A stretch of 64,000 nucleotides of DNA from Aquabacterium parvum (GTDB lineage: Bacteria; Pseudomonadota; Gammaproteobacteria; Burkholderiales; Burkholderiaceae_C): NCBI RefSeq assembly GCF_001447195.1, contig NZ_LFRI01000084.1, forward strand, positions 62,001 to 126,000, given 5' to 3'. The position numbers were made by a program, and so were the translations under genes. This document shows positions 9,861 to 18,569 of the stretch, piece by piece. Numbering within the stretch: position 1 is the first letter of the stretch; every line of letters starts with the position of its first letter. Under the pieces are notes generated by a model, which worked only from the letters and a program-made list of their open reading frames with translations, had not been told where the DNA came from and ran no database searches.

Positions 9861-10852
9861 TTCAGTTCAAGGCGGGCCACGTTATTGCGGGTAAAAGGTG
9901 TCAGGTCAACCGGCTGTCCACGCATGGAAACCTTCACGCCTCCAGCATGGCCAATGCGCATGCGCCAGGGAGACACCCCGCCCATGGCCATCGACTCACC
10001 TGCGCGAACAATGCGCGACAGGCGCGTGTTGCCCGAGCCGTCGATGACCTCGACCCACGAGTCTTCCGTCACGGACAAGTACACCGGGCCATCTGTGGCG
10101 GAGACCGTTGGCTGAGCGATCGAGGTCGAAGTTTGGGCCTGCGCAGGAACGGATGCCGCCAGCGCAGGCAATGAGCTTGTGGCCGGCGTCACGATGCCGA
10201 CCGCAGATGCCTCGCTCGCGGGCTGCTCGGCCGAAGCTTGCGAAGCCGCAGGCGCAGCCGACGCTGCAGGGTCCAGCACCAGGGCATCCGACGCAGCCGG
10301 CTGGGACAAGACGCCATCCGCTGTTTGCTCTGGGGCCGATGCCTGCGAGTCGGCGCCGACAGGATGGCTCGCACCCTGCCAGCGGGGCCACTCGAACGAC
10401 TCGGGCAACGAGTAGATGACCGCAGCCGCCAGCAGCAGCAGCATTGGCGCCAGCCATTGTGGGCGCAGCAAGCGCGACCAACCTCCAGCACCGCCACCTT
10501 CGAACATCTTGGGCGCCAGTCGCGTTTCCTTGAACGGCTGATTCAGAGCAGGCTTGTCTCCAGCCAAGGGTGCCACGCGGGCGGCCGGCAACCCAGCCAG
10601 CACCGCTGTCGGATCGATTTTGAGGACGCGGCACACCGTCTGGGCCAGTGCGCGCGCGAAGCTGGCATCCGGCAATTGGTCGAGGCGCCCCTCCTCGAGA
10701 GCCGCCAATTTGGCCGGCGTGACTTTGAGCGTTGCAGCCAAGTGATCAAGGCTCAAGCCCTGAGCCTCGCGGGCAGCACGCAAGACCTCACCCGGCGCGC
10801 GTGCACTGGCGTCCGGAACGCTCAAGCCAAAGGGCGACGGGCTCTCACTCAT
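9857..10852 (-). CDS. rodZ: RodZ-like helix-turn-helix membrane protein
   Basis: The 331-residue protein has a cytoplasmic HTH_25 domain (about 20-85, [19 protein letters not shown]), one membrane helix (about 134-150), a long Ala/Ser/Pro-rich linker (about 160-245) and a C-terminal DUF4115 beta domain ([19 protein letters not shown]). That is the RodZ architecture. RodZ links the MreB cytoskeleton to the cell-wall elongation machinery. The ATG at 10852 overlaps the end of the pilF/pilW gene by eight bases and is preferred to an upstream in-frame start inside that gene. Confidence 0.88.
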   Translation of the reverse strand: MSESPSPFGLSVPDASARAPGEVLRAAREAQGLSLDHLAATLKVTPAKLAALEEGRLDQLPDASFARALAQTVCRVLKIDPTAVLAGLPAARVAPLAGDKPALNQPFKETRLAPKMFEGGGAGGWSRLLRPQWLAPMLLLLAAAVIYSLPESFEWPRWQGASHPVGADSQASAPEQTADGVLSQPAASDALVLDPAASAAPAASQASAEQPASEASAVGIVTPATSSLPALAASVPAQAQTSTSIAQPTVSATDGPVYLSVTEDSWVEVIDGSGNTRLSRIVRAGESMAMGGVSPWRMRIGHAGGVKVSMRGQPVDLTPFTRNNVARLELK

Positions 10853-11669
10853 CGAATCGCCCCAGTTCCAGTGCCGTGGCCTCGCGGGTGCCGGTGAAGC
10901 GGCGGCGCAACTGCTCGGCCAGGTCGTCGCGACCGTTGAAGTTGCCAAGGCGGTGCTCCACCCTCGCGGCCAACCAAAGTGACTCCGCCGTCACCTGGGA
11001 GGGAACGTTGTTGACGCGGCGGATGTAGAAGCGTGCTCGATCGAGTTCACCTTCCTTCAGCAACACAGACGCCAGGTTGAAGGCCGTTGCCGGGCTGCTC
11101 GGGTCGAGCTCGTAAGCCTGCAGCAAGGTGATTTCGGCGGCCTTCAGGTCGCCGGCGCGCTGCTGGCAGACGCCGCGGGCCAGCAAGGTCTTGGAGCCAA
11201 GTCCGGACTGCGGCAGCGCAGCCGCACGCGCGAACAAGGCATCCGCGGCCTGGTACTGCCCACGACGACACAGCGACCAGGCGTTGTTGTGAAGCACGCT
11301 ACCGTTGTTCGGGTCCACGGCCAGGGCTTGACGGAAGCTCTCATCGGCACGGGTGGCATCGCCCATCGCGTCATAAATCAGAGCCCGCATCTCATGCGCG
11401 GCTGGCAGGCGCGGGTCGATGGCGATGGCTTGCTTGAGCTCATCCAGGGCGGTGGTGAACTGCCCCTGGCTGTAGTAGGTGGACGCCAGCTCCAGTCGGA
11501 TGCGTGCACGGCGACGCAGATCGCCCTCATCGGATGCGGTGACGATGTCCTGGCCATCGCGGGGCGCTGCGGGCATCTGGCCAGCGCAACCATGCAGCCC
11601 CAGCAAGCTCATCAGCAGCAGACAGGCGGACAGGCCATTGGCCCTCCACACTGAACTCGTCTTCGTCAT
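10845..11669 (-). CDS. pilW: PilF/PilW-type TPR lipoprotein for type IV pili
   Basis: A lipoprotein signal ending LLGLHGCAG (Cys 28) precedes several tetratricopeptide repeats, for example YSQGQFTTALDELKQAIAIDP and AADALFARAAALPQSG. At 274 residues and next to rodZ, ispG and rlmN, this is the PilF (Pseudomonas) or PilW (Neisseria) pilotin, which helps the PilQ secretin reach or assemble in the outer membrane. The start at 11669 has a good Shine-Dalgarno (AAGGAGA, about 8 bases upstream), better than the alternative eight codons upstream. Confidence 0.9.
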   Translation of the reverse strand: MTKTSSVWRANGLSACLLLMSLLGLHGCAGQMPAAPRDGQDIVTASDEGDLRRRARIRLELASTYYSQGQFTTALDELKQAIAIDPRLPAAHEMRALIYDAMGDATRADESFRQALAVDPNNGSVLHNNAWSLCRRGQYQAADALFARAAALPQSGLGSKTLLARGVCQQRAGDLKAAEITLLQAYELDPSSPATAFNLASVLLKEGELDRARFYIRRVNNVPSQVTAESLWLAARVEHRLGNFNGRDDLAEQLRRRFTGTREATALELGRFDE

Positions 11670-11723
11670 GCAGCGGTCTCCTTCAGGACGCACAGTTTAG
11701 GCGCGAGCGAGGCTGGCCGCGGC

Positions 11724-12869
11724 TCATCGCCCCTGGGGTTTGTTGGGGGACGAAGACACGGCAACGGGATGCACCACGACAGGCTGGCGCAACATGCGCT
11801 GCTCTGCGCGCGTGCGGTCCTGCACCTCGCCGGCCAGCTGGCCGCACGCCGCATCGATGTCGTCACCACGGGTTTTGCGGACGGTGGTAACGATGCCGGC
11901 ATCGGCCAGGATGCGCGCAAAAGCCTGCACACGCTCGTTTTTGGAACGATGCAGCCCGGACGCCGGGAACGGGTTGAAAGGGATCAGGTTGAACTTGCAA
12001 TGCAAGCGATCGCGCACCAGGGCGATCAGTTCACGTGCGTGCTCGTCGCTGTCGTTGACGCCGTCGAGCATGCAGTATTCAAAGGTGATGAAATCGCGCG
12101 GCGCATCCGCCAGGTAGCCTTTGCAGGCAGCCAGCAATTCATCAATGGGGTACTTGCGATTCAGCGGCACAAGCTGATCGCGCAGGGCATCGTTGGATGC
12201 GTGCAAGGAAACGGCCAGAGCCACCGGGCAATCGCGCTGCAGGCGCTCGATCATCGGCACCACACCCGAGGTGGAGACCGTGACACGGCGACGCGACAGG
12301 CCATAGCCGTGGTCGTCCAGCATGGTCTTCAAGGCTGGAACCAACGCTGCGTAGTTTTGCAGCGGCTCGCCCATGCCCATCATGACGACGTTGCTGATGA
12401 CACGTTCGGTGGTGTTGAAGCGCTTGCGCAGCGTGTGTTCCGCGAACCAGAGCTGGGCAATGATTTCCCCCGTGCTCAGGTTGCGGCTGAAACCCTGGTG
12501 CCCGGTCGAGCAGAAACGACAACCCACGGCGCAACCGGCCTGGGAAGACACGCACAAGGTGCCACGGTCATCTTCCGGGATGAAGACGCTTTCGACCGCG
12601 TTGCCCTGCCCGACATCGAAGAGCCACTTGACGGTGCCGTCGGACGACACGTGCTCGCTGATGACGCTCAGGCTTTCAATGACGGCCTTGCCCTGCAACT
12701 TGCCGCGCAGGGACTTGGCGAGGTCAGACATCTGATCGAAATCGGATGCGCCTTTTTGATGGATCCAGCGGAACAGCTGGGTGGCGCGAAAGCGCTTTTC
12801 ACCCAGTTGTTCGCAGAACGCCGCCAGGCCGTCCAGGTCGAAATCAAGCAGGTTGACACGATCGGTCAT
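11724..12869 (-). CDS. rlmN: RlmN, dual-specificity 23S rRNA/tRNA adenine-C2 methyltransferase
   Basis: A radical-SAM enzyme of 381 residues with the CxxxCxxC iron-sulfur motif at Cys113, 117 and 120 ([13 protein letters not shown]). A C-terminal cysteine ([13 protein letters not shown]) fits the resolving or methyl-carrying residue of this family. RlmN methylates C2 of A2503 in 23S rRNA and A37 of some tRNAs. ATG 12869 gives [10 protein letters not shown]; a GTG three codons upstream is also possible. The tail after about residue 360 is lineage-specific. It lies 44 bases after ndk. Confidence 0.96.
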   Translation of the reverse strand: MTDRVNLLDFDLDGLAAFCEQLGEKRFRATQLFRWIHQKGASDFDQMSDLAKSLRGKLQGKAVIESLSVISEHVSSDGTVKWLFDVGQGNAVESVFIPEDDRGTLCVSSQAGCAVGCRFCSTGHQGFSRNLSTGEIIAQLWFAEHTLRKRFNTTERVISNVVMMGMGEPLQNYAALVPALKTMLDDHGYGLSRRRVTVSTSGVVPMIERLQRDCPVALAVSLHASNDALRDQLVPLNRKYPIDELLAACKGYLADAPRDFITFEYCMLDGVNDSDEHARELIALVRDRLHCKFNLIPFNPFPASGLHRSKNERVQAFARILADAGIVTTVRKTRGDDIDAACGQLAGEVQDRTRAEQRMLRQPVVVHPVAVSSSPNKPQGR

Positions 12870-12913
12870 GGGAACCACTCGATGACAGGACAGCGGGCGG
12901 GCGTTGCAACCGC

Positions 12914-13339
12914 TCAGCGGCTGTAGACGTTCAGGCCGGGGAAGAAGAAGGCGACTTCGACGGCGGCGGTTTCGGCGGCGTCGGAGCCGTGCACTGCGTT
13001 GGCGTCGATCGACTCGGCGAAGTCAGCGCGGATGGTGCCAGCCGCAGCCTTCTTGGGGTCGGTGGCGCCCATCAGGTCGCGGTTCTTCAGGATGGCGCCT
13101 TCGCCTTCGAGCACTTGCACGAACACGGGGCCGGAGATCATGAAGTCGACCAGGTCCTTGAAGAAAGGACGCTCCTTGTGGACAGCGTAGAACTGCTCGG
13201 CTTCAGCGCGCGACAGTTGCACCAGCTTGGCAGCGGCGACCTTCAGGCCGGCGCCTTCGAAGCGGGCGATGATTTGGCCGATGACATTCTTGGCAACGGC
13301 GTCGGGCTTGATGATCGAGAGGGTGCGTTCGATGGCCAT
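12914..13339 (-). CDS. ndk: Nucleoside diphosphate kinase
   Basis: This 141-residue protein matches Ndk along its whole length, with the catalytic His117 in NAVHGSDA and the opening [13 protein letters not shown]. It equalises NTP and dNTP pools by phosphotransfer through that histidine. The start has a GGAG at good spacing. Upstream on the minus strand a TACAAT box lies about 35 bases before the ATG and could be a -10 element; no convincing -35 accompanies it. The gene leads the long minus-strand series running down to hflC. Confidence 0.97.
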   Translation of the reverse strand: MAIERTLSIIKPDAVAKNVIGQIIARFEGAGLKVAAAKLVQLSRAEAEQFYAVHKERPFFKDLVDFMISGPVFVQVLEGEGAILKNRDLMGATDPKKAAAGTIRADFAESIDANAVHGSDAAETAAVEVAFFFPGLNVYSR

Positions 13340-13449
13340 GGTTTCTCCAGGTTCAACTGATAAGGGCAAAACCCTAGATTGTACTGCTCGAATGCGTCAA
13401 TCACAGGCGCGCAGCCCATGATCCACGCACCCGACCTGCGGGTGTGCGA

Positions 13450-15525
13450 TCAACGGCGACCGCGACGACCACCGCCGCCGCCACCGCCCCGGTTGCCGCG
13501 ACCACCACCGAAATAGGCATCGGCCCCGATGTAGCCCACGGAAGTCTGCATGGGGTCAGGCTGACGCGGACCCTTTTGCTGCTTGCCACCGCCCTGCTGG
13601 CCACCCTGATCCTGGTCAGGGCGACCAAAACCGGAGGTGATGCGCTTGGAGCCGCTCTTGACAAAACGGCGATCGAAGGTCTGCTCCAGCGGGTTGGGGA
13701 TGGGCCCGAAATGATCGTCTTCGTCGTGATCGTGCGGCCCCTGTGGCGCGCGGTCGGCCCCGTGACTGCGCGGAGGGCGCTGCCCTTGTTGATGACCACC
13801 TTGGGGGCCCTGCCCCTGCTGAGGACGGCCACCCTGGTTGTTGGCGTGCTGCCCGTTGCCACGGCCTTGCTTGCCGCCACGCTGGCCCTGCTGCCCCTGC
13901 TGATGTTGGCCACCTTGCTGCCCACCACGCTGGCCTTGCTGACTCTTGTGCTGACCCTGACCCTGCTGCCCCTGGGGCTTGCCCCTGCCGTTGCCACCGC
14001 GGTCCTGATCTTGACGGTCCATGCCGGCAAGCGACTTCACGGCACGCACATCCGACTCGCCAAGCTCAGCCCAAACACCACGGCGCAAGCCATGCGGCAA
14101 CACGATGGCACCGTATCGAACGCGAATCAGGCGATTGACGGTCAAACCAACGGCGTCGAACAGCTTGCGAACTTCGCGATTGCGCCCTTCGGTGATGACG
14201 ACTCGATACCACTGGTTGACGCCCTCACCTTGGCTCTTGCTGATGGACACGAAAGAGGCCGCTTGACCTTCGATCTCCACCCCGGTGAGCAGGCGCTCGC
14301 GCGAAGGCTCGTCCAAGGTGCCCAGCACGCGCACAGCGTACTCGCGCTCCACGCCGAAGCGGGGGTGCATGAGCTGGTTGGCCAGCTCGCCCGAGTTGGT
14401 GAACAGCAGAAGACCTTCGGTGTTGAGGTCCAGGCGGCCCACCGACATCCACTTGCCGTTTTGCAAGCGAGGCAGGCGACGGAACACCGTCGGGCGGCCT
14501 TGTGGATCGTCGTGGGTGACGACCTCGCCCACCGGTTTGTGGTAGGCCAGGATGCGGGCCGCTGGCGGCGCAATGCGCACCTTGATCGGCTTGCCAGCCA
14601 CCTTGACGCGGTCGCCATGCGAAATACGCTGACCGACGTGAGCGACTTGATCGTTGACCTCGATGCGCCCCTCTTCGATCATCTTTTCGATGTCGCGGCG
14701 CGAACCCACCCCCGACTGGGCCAACACCTTTTGGAGCTTGGGGGCATCCGGCTCTGGGCGCAGAACGCGTTTGTAAGGACCGGACGGGTCGGCTTCAACG
14801 CCCTCCGCCTCTTCCTCGTGCGCCTGGTCGAATTCGCCCGACAGCAACTCTGCAAACACCTCGCTGGCCTGCTGCTCGGCCATGGCCGCGCGGCGATTCA
14901 GGCGCAATTCCGTTCCGTCGTCTTCGCCTTCGGCAAGCGCCGCCTCACCCTCACCCGAATCAGCACCCTCGCCAGCTTGCTGGATGCCACCGTCCAGGCG
15001 CGGGCCGCGATCGCGATCCCGGTTGCGACGGCGGCGATCACCACGACCCGAGCGGCTCTCGCGGTCTTCACGCCCTTCGGCGCCACCCTCGTCGGAACCC
15101 GAGACGCCCACCGGAGCGTCGCCCGCCACGTCATCACGGATCGAGACAAGCGCAGACTCCGACGCCACCTCGGGGGGCAAGGCGTCCTGCGCCGACTCAC
15201 CCGCTGGCACTCCGGAAACCTCCTCGACCGCCTTGCGGCGAGGGGCGCGTTTGCGCGCCGGAGCAGCCGGCTCCTTTGCCACCAACTGGTCGCTCGGAGC
15301 CGCTTCAGCGGTGTCGGGCACTTCTGCGTCAGCCTTGCGACGCCGAGGCGCGCGCTTGGGCGACTCGGCATCACCGACAGGCACCGCTGCTGCGGCGACT
15401 TGCTCAGGGGTCGCCTCAGCGACCTCCGCAGCCTTGGTGCGGCGTGCACGTTTGGGTTTGACCGCCTCTTCAGAGGCGGGTGCGCTGTCTTGTGCGTCAG
15501 GCATGGGCAGGGAGTCGGTGGTCAT
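13450..15525 (-). CDS. rluB: RluB-type 23S rRNA pseudouridine synthase with long disordered tails
   Basis: The core (about residues 262-500) has an S4 RNA-binding domain (KLQKVLAQSGVGSRRDIEKM, 263-282) and the RsuA/RluB/E/F catalytic domain, with the nucleophile Asp366 in GRLDLNTEG. RluB modifies U2605 of 23S rRNA in E. coli. The core is flanked by a 260-residue N-terminal region of basic patches (PKRARRTK, RRRKAD, RKRAPRRK) and acidic stretches, and a 190-residue Gln/Gly/Arg-rich C-terminal tail ending in a Gly/Arg run. At 691 residues it is more than twice the E. coli length. The ATG overlaps the scpB stop (ATGA). Pairing with scpB is a common proteobacterial arrangement. Confidence 0.93.
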   Translation of the reverse strand: MTTDSLPMPDAQDSAPASEEAVKPKRARRTKAAEVAEATPEQVAAAAVPVGDAESPKRAPRRRKADAEVPDTAEAAPSDQLVAKEPAAPARKRAPRRKAVEEVSGVPAGESAQDALPPEVASESALVSIRDDVAGDAPVGVSGSDEGGAEGREDRESRSGRGDRRRRNRDRDRGPRLDGGIQQAGEGADSGEGEAALAEGEDDGTELRLNRRAAMAEQQASEVFAELLSGEFDQAHEEEAEGVEADPSGPYKRVLRPEPDAPKLQKVLAQSGVGSRRDIEKMIEEGRIEVNDQVAHVGQRISHGDRVKVAGKPIKVRIAPPAARILAYHKPVGEVVTHDDPQGRPTVFRRLPRLQNGKWMSVGRLDLNTEGLLLFTNSGELANQLMHPRFGVEREYAVRVLGTLDEPSRERLLTGVEIEGQAASFVSISKSQGEGVNQWYRVVITEGRNREVRKLFDAVGLTVNRLIRVRYGAIVLPHGLRRGVWAELGESDVRAVKSLAGMDRQDQDRGGNGRGKPQGQQGQGQHKSQQGQRGGQQGGQHQQGQQGQRGGKQGRGNGQHANNQGGRPQQGQGPQGGHQQGQRPPRSHGADRAPQGPHDHDEDDHFGPIPNPLEQTFDRRFVKSGSKRITSGFGRPDQDQGGQQGGGKQQKGPRQPDPMQTSVGYIGADAYFGGGRGNRGGGGGGGRRGRR

Positions 15526-16193
15526 GGGGAGGGGGAAAAGGGTTCGATGGTGTCAGGAGGCGCCAACTCGCTGGCGGCGACCTCCACAGAGGCAGGGGCG
15601 GACTCGGACTCGGGGTCCAGACCGGGCAGCAGGGCCTGACTGACCGGCAGACCGTCCAGCGTCGGCAACTGAGCCAGGGAGGACAGGCCCATGTCGTCCA
15701 GGAACTGGCGGGTGGTCGCGAACAGCGCGGGACGCCCCGGCGCATCGCGATGCCCGATGACCTCGACCCAGCCTCGGTCTTCGAGTTGCTTGACGATGTG
15801 CGAGCTCACCGTCACACCACGGATGTCTTCGATGTCGCCCCGGGTCACGGGTTGCTTGTAGGCAACGATGGCCAGCGTCTCGAGCGTGGCCCGCGAGTAC
15901 TTCGGCGGTTTTTCGGGAGTCAGGCGATCCAGGTGAGCCTGGACGTCCGGGCGGGTTTGAAAACGCCAGCCGGTTCCCACCTCGACCAATTCAACCCCGC
16001 GCCCCGACCATTGCTCACGGATGCCCCCCAACATGGCCAGCACACCATCGGCGGAGACCGTGTCGTCGAAAAGCTGCCGCATCTCGCGCAGCGACATGGG
16101 CTGGTGCGAGCACAGGAGCGCGGCTTCAAGGATGCGTATCGCATCCGGCGTTTCAAGGATGTCCATCTTTGCGATGTGAACTGCCGACCGCAT
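15522..16193 (-). CDS. scpB: ScpB, SMC complex (condensin) kleisin-associated protein
   Basis: ScpB dimers bind ScpA and help SMC organise and segregate the chromosome. The protein has two winged-helix regions, with the family motif TLETLAIVAYKQPVTRGDIE and then RGVTVSSHIVKQLEDRGW. I placed the start at ATG 16193 (223 residues). ATG 16166 (214 residues, MDILETPDAIRIL) fits the usual family N terminus nearly as well. The frame is open further upstream but looks unlike the family. No scpA is in the window; the upstream neighbour is a non-coding gap. Confidence 0.92.
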   Translation of the reverse strand: MRSAVHIAKMDILETPDAIRILEAALLCSHQPMSLREMRQLFDDTVSADGVLAMLGGIREQWSGRGVELVEVGTGWRFQTRPDVQAHLDRLTPEKPPKYSRATLETLAIVAYKQPVTRGDIEDIRGVTVSSHIVKQLEDRGWVEVIGHRDAPGRPALFATTRQFLDDMGLSSLAQLPTLDGLPVSQALLPGLDPESESAPASVEVAASELAPPDTIEPFSPSP

Positions 16194-16505
16194 CGCGGCG
16201 GCCTCAGGGCAGCATTGGGCTGTGCCACAGCACGCTGGAGCAACCACTTGTTCAGCTTTGCGCAAAAGAGCGCAAAACGGGCAAGCCGATGGCAAAGCGC
16301 TGTTTGAGTTCGGCCGCTCAACGGCCTGCGATCAAATCAAAATCAGGGGGTGCCTGGTAGGCGAATGGCGGGCGACCCTCGCTGACGCAACCTGCGTCTG
16401 CCGGATTGGCCCGTCCGACACAGCAGGCAAATCAGCCATGTCATGACAGGAACCTGTCGTGGTTGAACCACTATACACCAGTTTGAGATCTAGCTTGCGA
16501 GCCCG
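16194..16505. other. Gap between scpB and rluD, no gene recognised
   Basis: These 312 bases hold no convincing gene. They contain two small inverted repeats: GACGCA-ACC-TGCGTC near 16383-16397, and GACAGG-AA-CCTGTC at 16445-16458 (the latter a near-palindrome, more like a protein-binding site than an RNA hairpin). The region must carry the end of the rluD transcript and probably the scpB promoter, but I cannot point to a reliable -35/-10 pair. Confidence 0.5.
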
Positions 16506-17615
16506 TCATTTCGGCGCGCCCTCGAGCTCAGCCCAGGCGGCGGCCATGTCAGCTGGCAACGGCGCTTCGAATTGCATGGCTTGACCGGTATGGGGGTGAG
16601 CGAAACCCAGGCGCGCGGCGTGCAAAGCCTGCCGGGCCATCCCGAGCAAAGGGGCGCCGCCGTAAAGCGTGTCGGCCACCAACGGGTGGCGGCGACTGCT
16701 CAGGTGCACCCGAATCTGGTGCGTGCGGCCGGTGTGCAGCGTGCACAACACACCGCTGACCCATCGCGCAGGGCGGTCGTCATCGTGCCGCCCAGCCAGC
16801 ACAGGCTGAACCTGCCCACACAGGAGCCGCTGCACATCGGTTCGAGCTGGCTTGCCGGAAGGCACCACCGCCATGCGCACGCGGGTGACCGGGTCGCGAC
16901 CGATCGACGAAGCAATGCTCACCGCTTCGGGCACCTGGCCGTGCGCCAGCGCCAGGTACTGGCGTTTGACATCACGCGCCGCGATGGCGCGGCTCAGTGC
17001 CGTCACGGCCTCCAGCGTCTTGCCCACCACCATGAGGCCGCTGGTGTCCTTGTCCAGCCGGTGCACGATCCCCGCCCTAGGCAGGCTCGAAGCTTGTGCG
17101 TGGTGCGCCAGCAGGCCGTTCATCAGCGTGCCCGACCAGTTCCCCGCCGCTGGATGAACCACCAGGCCAGCAGGCTTGTCGACCACCAGCAAGTGCTCGT
17201 CCTCGAAAACGATGGGCAAAGCCATGGCCTCGGCAACGAAGGCCTGGCTCTGGGCCGTGGCCCTGAGGACGATGTCGACGACCTGCCCTTGCGCAACCTT
17301 GCGTGAAGCCGACGTGACCACTTGGCCCGCCACCTGCACCGCCCCTGCCTCGATCAGACCCTTGAGGTGGCTGCGGGAATAGGCGGGAATGCAACCGCTC
17401 AACCAGGCATCCAGGCGCTGCCCATGGGATTCGGCAGCCACCCGGAGTTGCCTGCTACCCGTCGGCTGCGGCTCATCGGCGAGTTGATTCTGCGGGGCCC
17501 CACCCTCCTCTGATTCCTCTTCGTCATCAAGGATGTCGTCACCCAGGTCAATACCCGACTCGGTCTGAGACGGGCCCCTGGAGGCAACGGAGGATGCGGA
17601 ACGACGTCGAGACAT
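16506..17615 (-). CDS. rluD: RluD-type 23S rRNA pseudouridine synthase
   Basis: An acidic 50-residue N-terminal extension (DDILDDEEESEE) is followed by an S4 domain (about 57-115) and the RluA-family catalytic domain with Asp188 in HRLDKDTSG. A further family motif, GRTHQIRVHL, follows. RluD makes pseudouridines at 1911, 1915 and 1917 in helix 69 of 23S rRNA and is important for ribosome assembly. At 369 residues it is longer than the E. coli enzyme because of the acidic leader. It is divergent from bamD, an arrangement conserved in proteobacteria, which supports RluD over RluC; rluC itself is next to rne. Confidence 0.94.
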   Translation of the reverse strand: MSRRRSASSVASRGPSQTESGIDLGDDILDDEEESEEGGAPQNQLADEPQPTGSRQLRVAAESHGQRLDAWLSGCIPAYSRSHLKGLIEAGAVQVAGQVVTSASRKVAQGQVVDIVLRATAQSQAFVAEAMALPIVFEDEHLLVVDKPAGLVVHPAAGNWSGTLMNGLLAHHAQASSLPRAGIVHRLDKDTSGLMVVGKTLEAVTALSRAIAARDVKRQYLALAHGQVPEAVSIASSIGRDPVTRVRMAVVPSGKPARTDVQRLLCGQVQPVLAGRHDDDRPARWVSGVLCTLHTGRTHQIRVHLSSRRHPLVADTLYGGAPLLGMARQALHAARLGFAHPHTGQAMQFEAPLPADMAAAWAELEGAPK

Positions 17616-17735
17616 GGAGAGCGTGGGCGACTAGCTTCTATACTGCGCACTCTGGCGCTGCAAGGCGGGATTGAAGGCGGCACAAACCGCCCCTGACACA
17701 ACGTGAAACTGCTCAAGACCAACCCGAAGACCCCG

Positions 17736-18560
17736 ATGACCGAATCCTCTCGAGGCTTGCTGGCCGCCTTCCTGGCGATGTGCATGAGCGTGATGTTGGT
17801 GGCCTGTGGCTCGACGCCCCAGGACGAGTTCGCCAACATCGCATCCGACAAATTGTACGCAGACGCCAAGGACGACGCAGCCGAAGGCAACTTCGAGCTG
17901 GCGATCAAGAAGCTTGAAAAGGTCGAAGCCCGAGCTTCTGGCACCCTTTTGTCTCAACAAGCCCAGATCGACCTGGCCTATGCCTACTTCCGCACTGGAG
18001 AGAAGGCGCAGGCTCTGGCCAAGCTCGAGCGGTTCATCCGGTTGCACCCCACCAGCCCGGCGCTGGACTACGCTTTTTACCTGCAAGGTTTGGTGAACTT
18101 CAACGAGAACCTGGGCCTGTTCGGCAAGCTGTCTCGGCAGGACCTGGCCGAGCGAGACCAGCAAGCCTCGCGCGATGCCTACGAGTCGTTCAAGCAGGTG
18201 GTCGAGCGCTTCCCGCAATCGCGCTACGCCGAAGACGCGCGCCTGCGCATGAACCACGTGGTGAACTCGCTGGCCGCAGGCGAGGTCCACGTTGCCCGCT
18301 ACTACCTGCGCCGTGGCGCCTACCTGGCTGCGGCCAACCGCGCCCAGCAGGCCGTCAAGGAATACAGCCAGTCGCCTGCGGTAGAGGAAGGCCTTTTCAT
18401 CATGGCGCAGGCTTACGACAAGCTGGGCCTGGTGCCATTGCGTGACGACACCTTGCGGGTGCTGCGCCAGAGCTTCCCGAACAGCGAGTTCCTGTCCGCA
18501 GGCATGGCCGGAGGCATCACCTCCGACAAATCCAAAAAGCCCTGGTGGCAGCTGTGGTGA
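17736..18560 (+). CDS. bamD: BamD, outer-membrane assembly lipoprotein
   Basis: A lipoprotein signal with lipobox LVAC (Cys 24) precedes TPR repeats characteristic of BamD (ComL), an essential partner of BamA in folding outer-membrane proteins. The start chosen is ATG 17736 (274 residues); an in-frame GTG at 17703 adds 11 residues, and neither has a strong Shine-Dalgarno. A TATACT box at 17639-17644 in the rluD-bamD gap could be the -10 of its promoter. The gene ends exactly where convergent aceK ends, with no base between the stop codons. Confidence 0.94.
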   Translation: MTESSRGLLAAFLAMCMSVMLVACGSTPQDEFANIASDKLYADAKDDAAEGNFELAIKKLEKVEARASGTLLSQQAQIDLAYAYFRTGEKAQALAKLERFIRLHPTSPALDYAFYLQGLVNFNENLGLFGKLSRQDLAERDQQASRDAYESFKQVVERFPQSRYAEDARLRMNHVVNSLAAGEVHVARYYLRRGAYLAAANRAQQAVKEYSQSPAVEEGLFIMAQAYDKLGLVPLRDDTLRVLRQSFPNSEFLSAGMAGGITSDKSKKPWWQLW

Positions 18561-18569
18561 TCAGTCACC
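18556..18569. terminator. Small hairpin across the bamD/aceK stop codons
   Basis: GGTGA (18556-18560), loop TCAG and TCACC (18565-18569) form a 5-bp hairpin covering the back-to-back stop codons (TGA then TCA). It lacks a T-run on both strands, so it would be at best a weak bidirectional terminator. The pairing is direct from sequence; the role is inferred. Confidence 0.3.

Noticed and set aside
7242-10115. A 957-codon open frame on the plus strand
   Set aside because: It lies antisense to hisS, ispG and rodZ. High GC makes long antisense frames common, and the translation has no recognisable domain.
13845-14010. Short tandem repeats rich in CAG/GGC-type units
   Set aside because: These encode the Gln/Gly-rich tail of RluB rather than a CRISPR array or microsatellite locus; no regular spacers are present.
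13444-15639. A long plus-strand frame with many Leu/Thr/Ala repeats
   Set aside because: It mirrors the low-complexity tails of rluB on the other strand and is not a membrane protein gene.
16222-16446. A 74-codon plus-strand frame in the scpB-rluD gap
   Set aside because: No ribosome-binding site or recognisable motif; composition looks non-coding.
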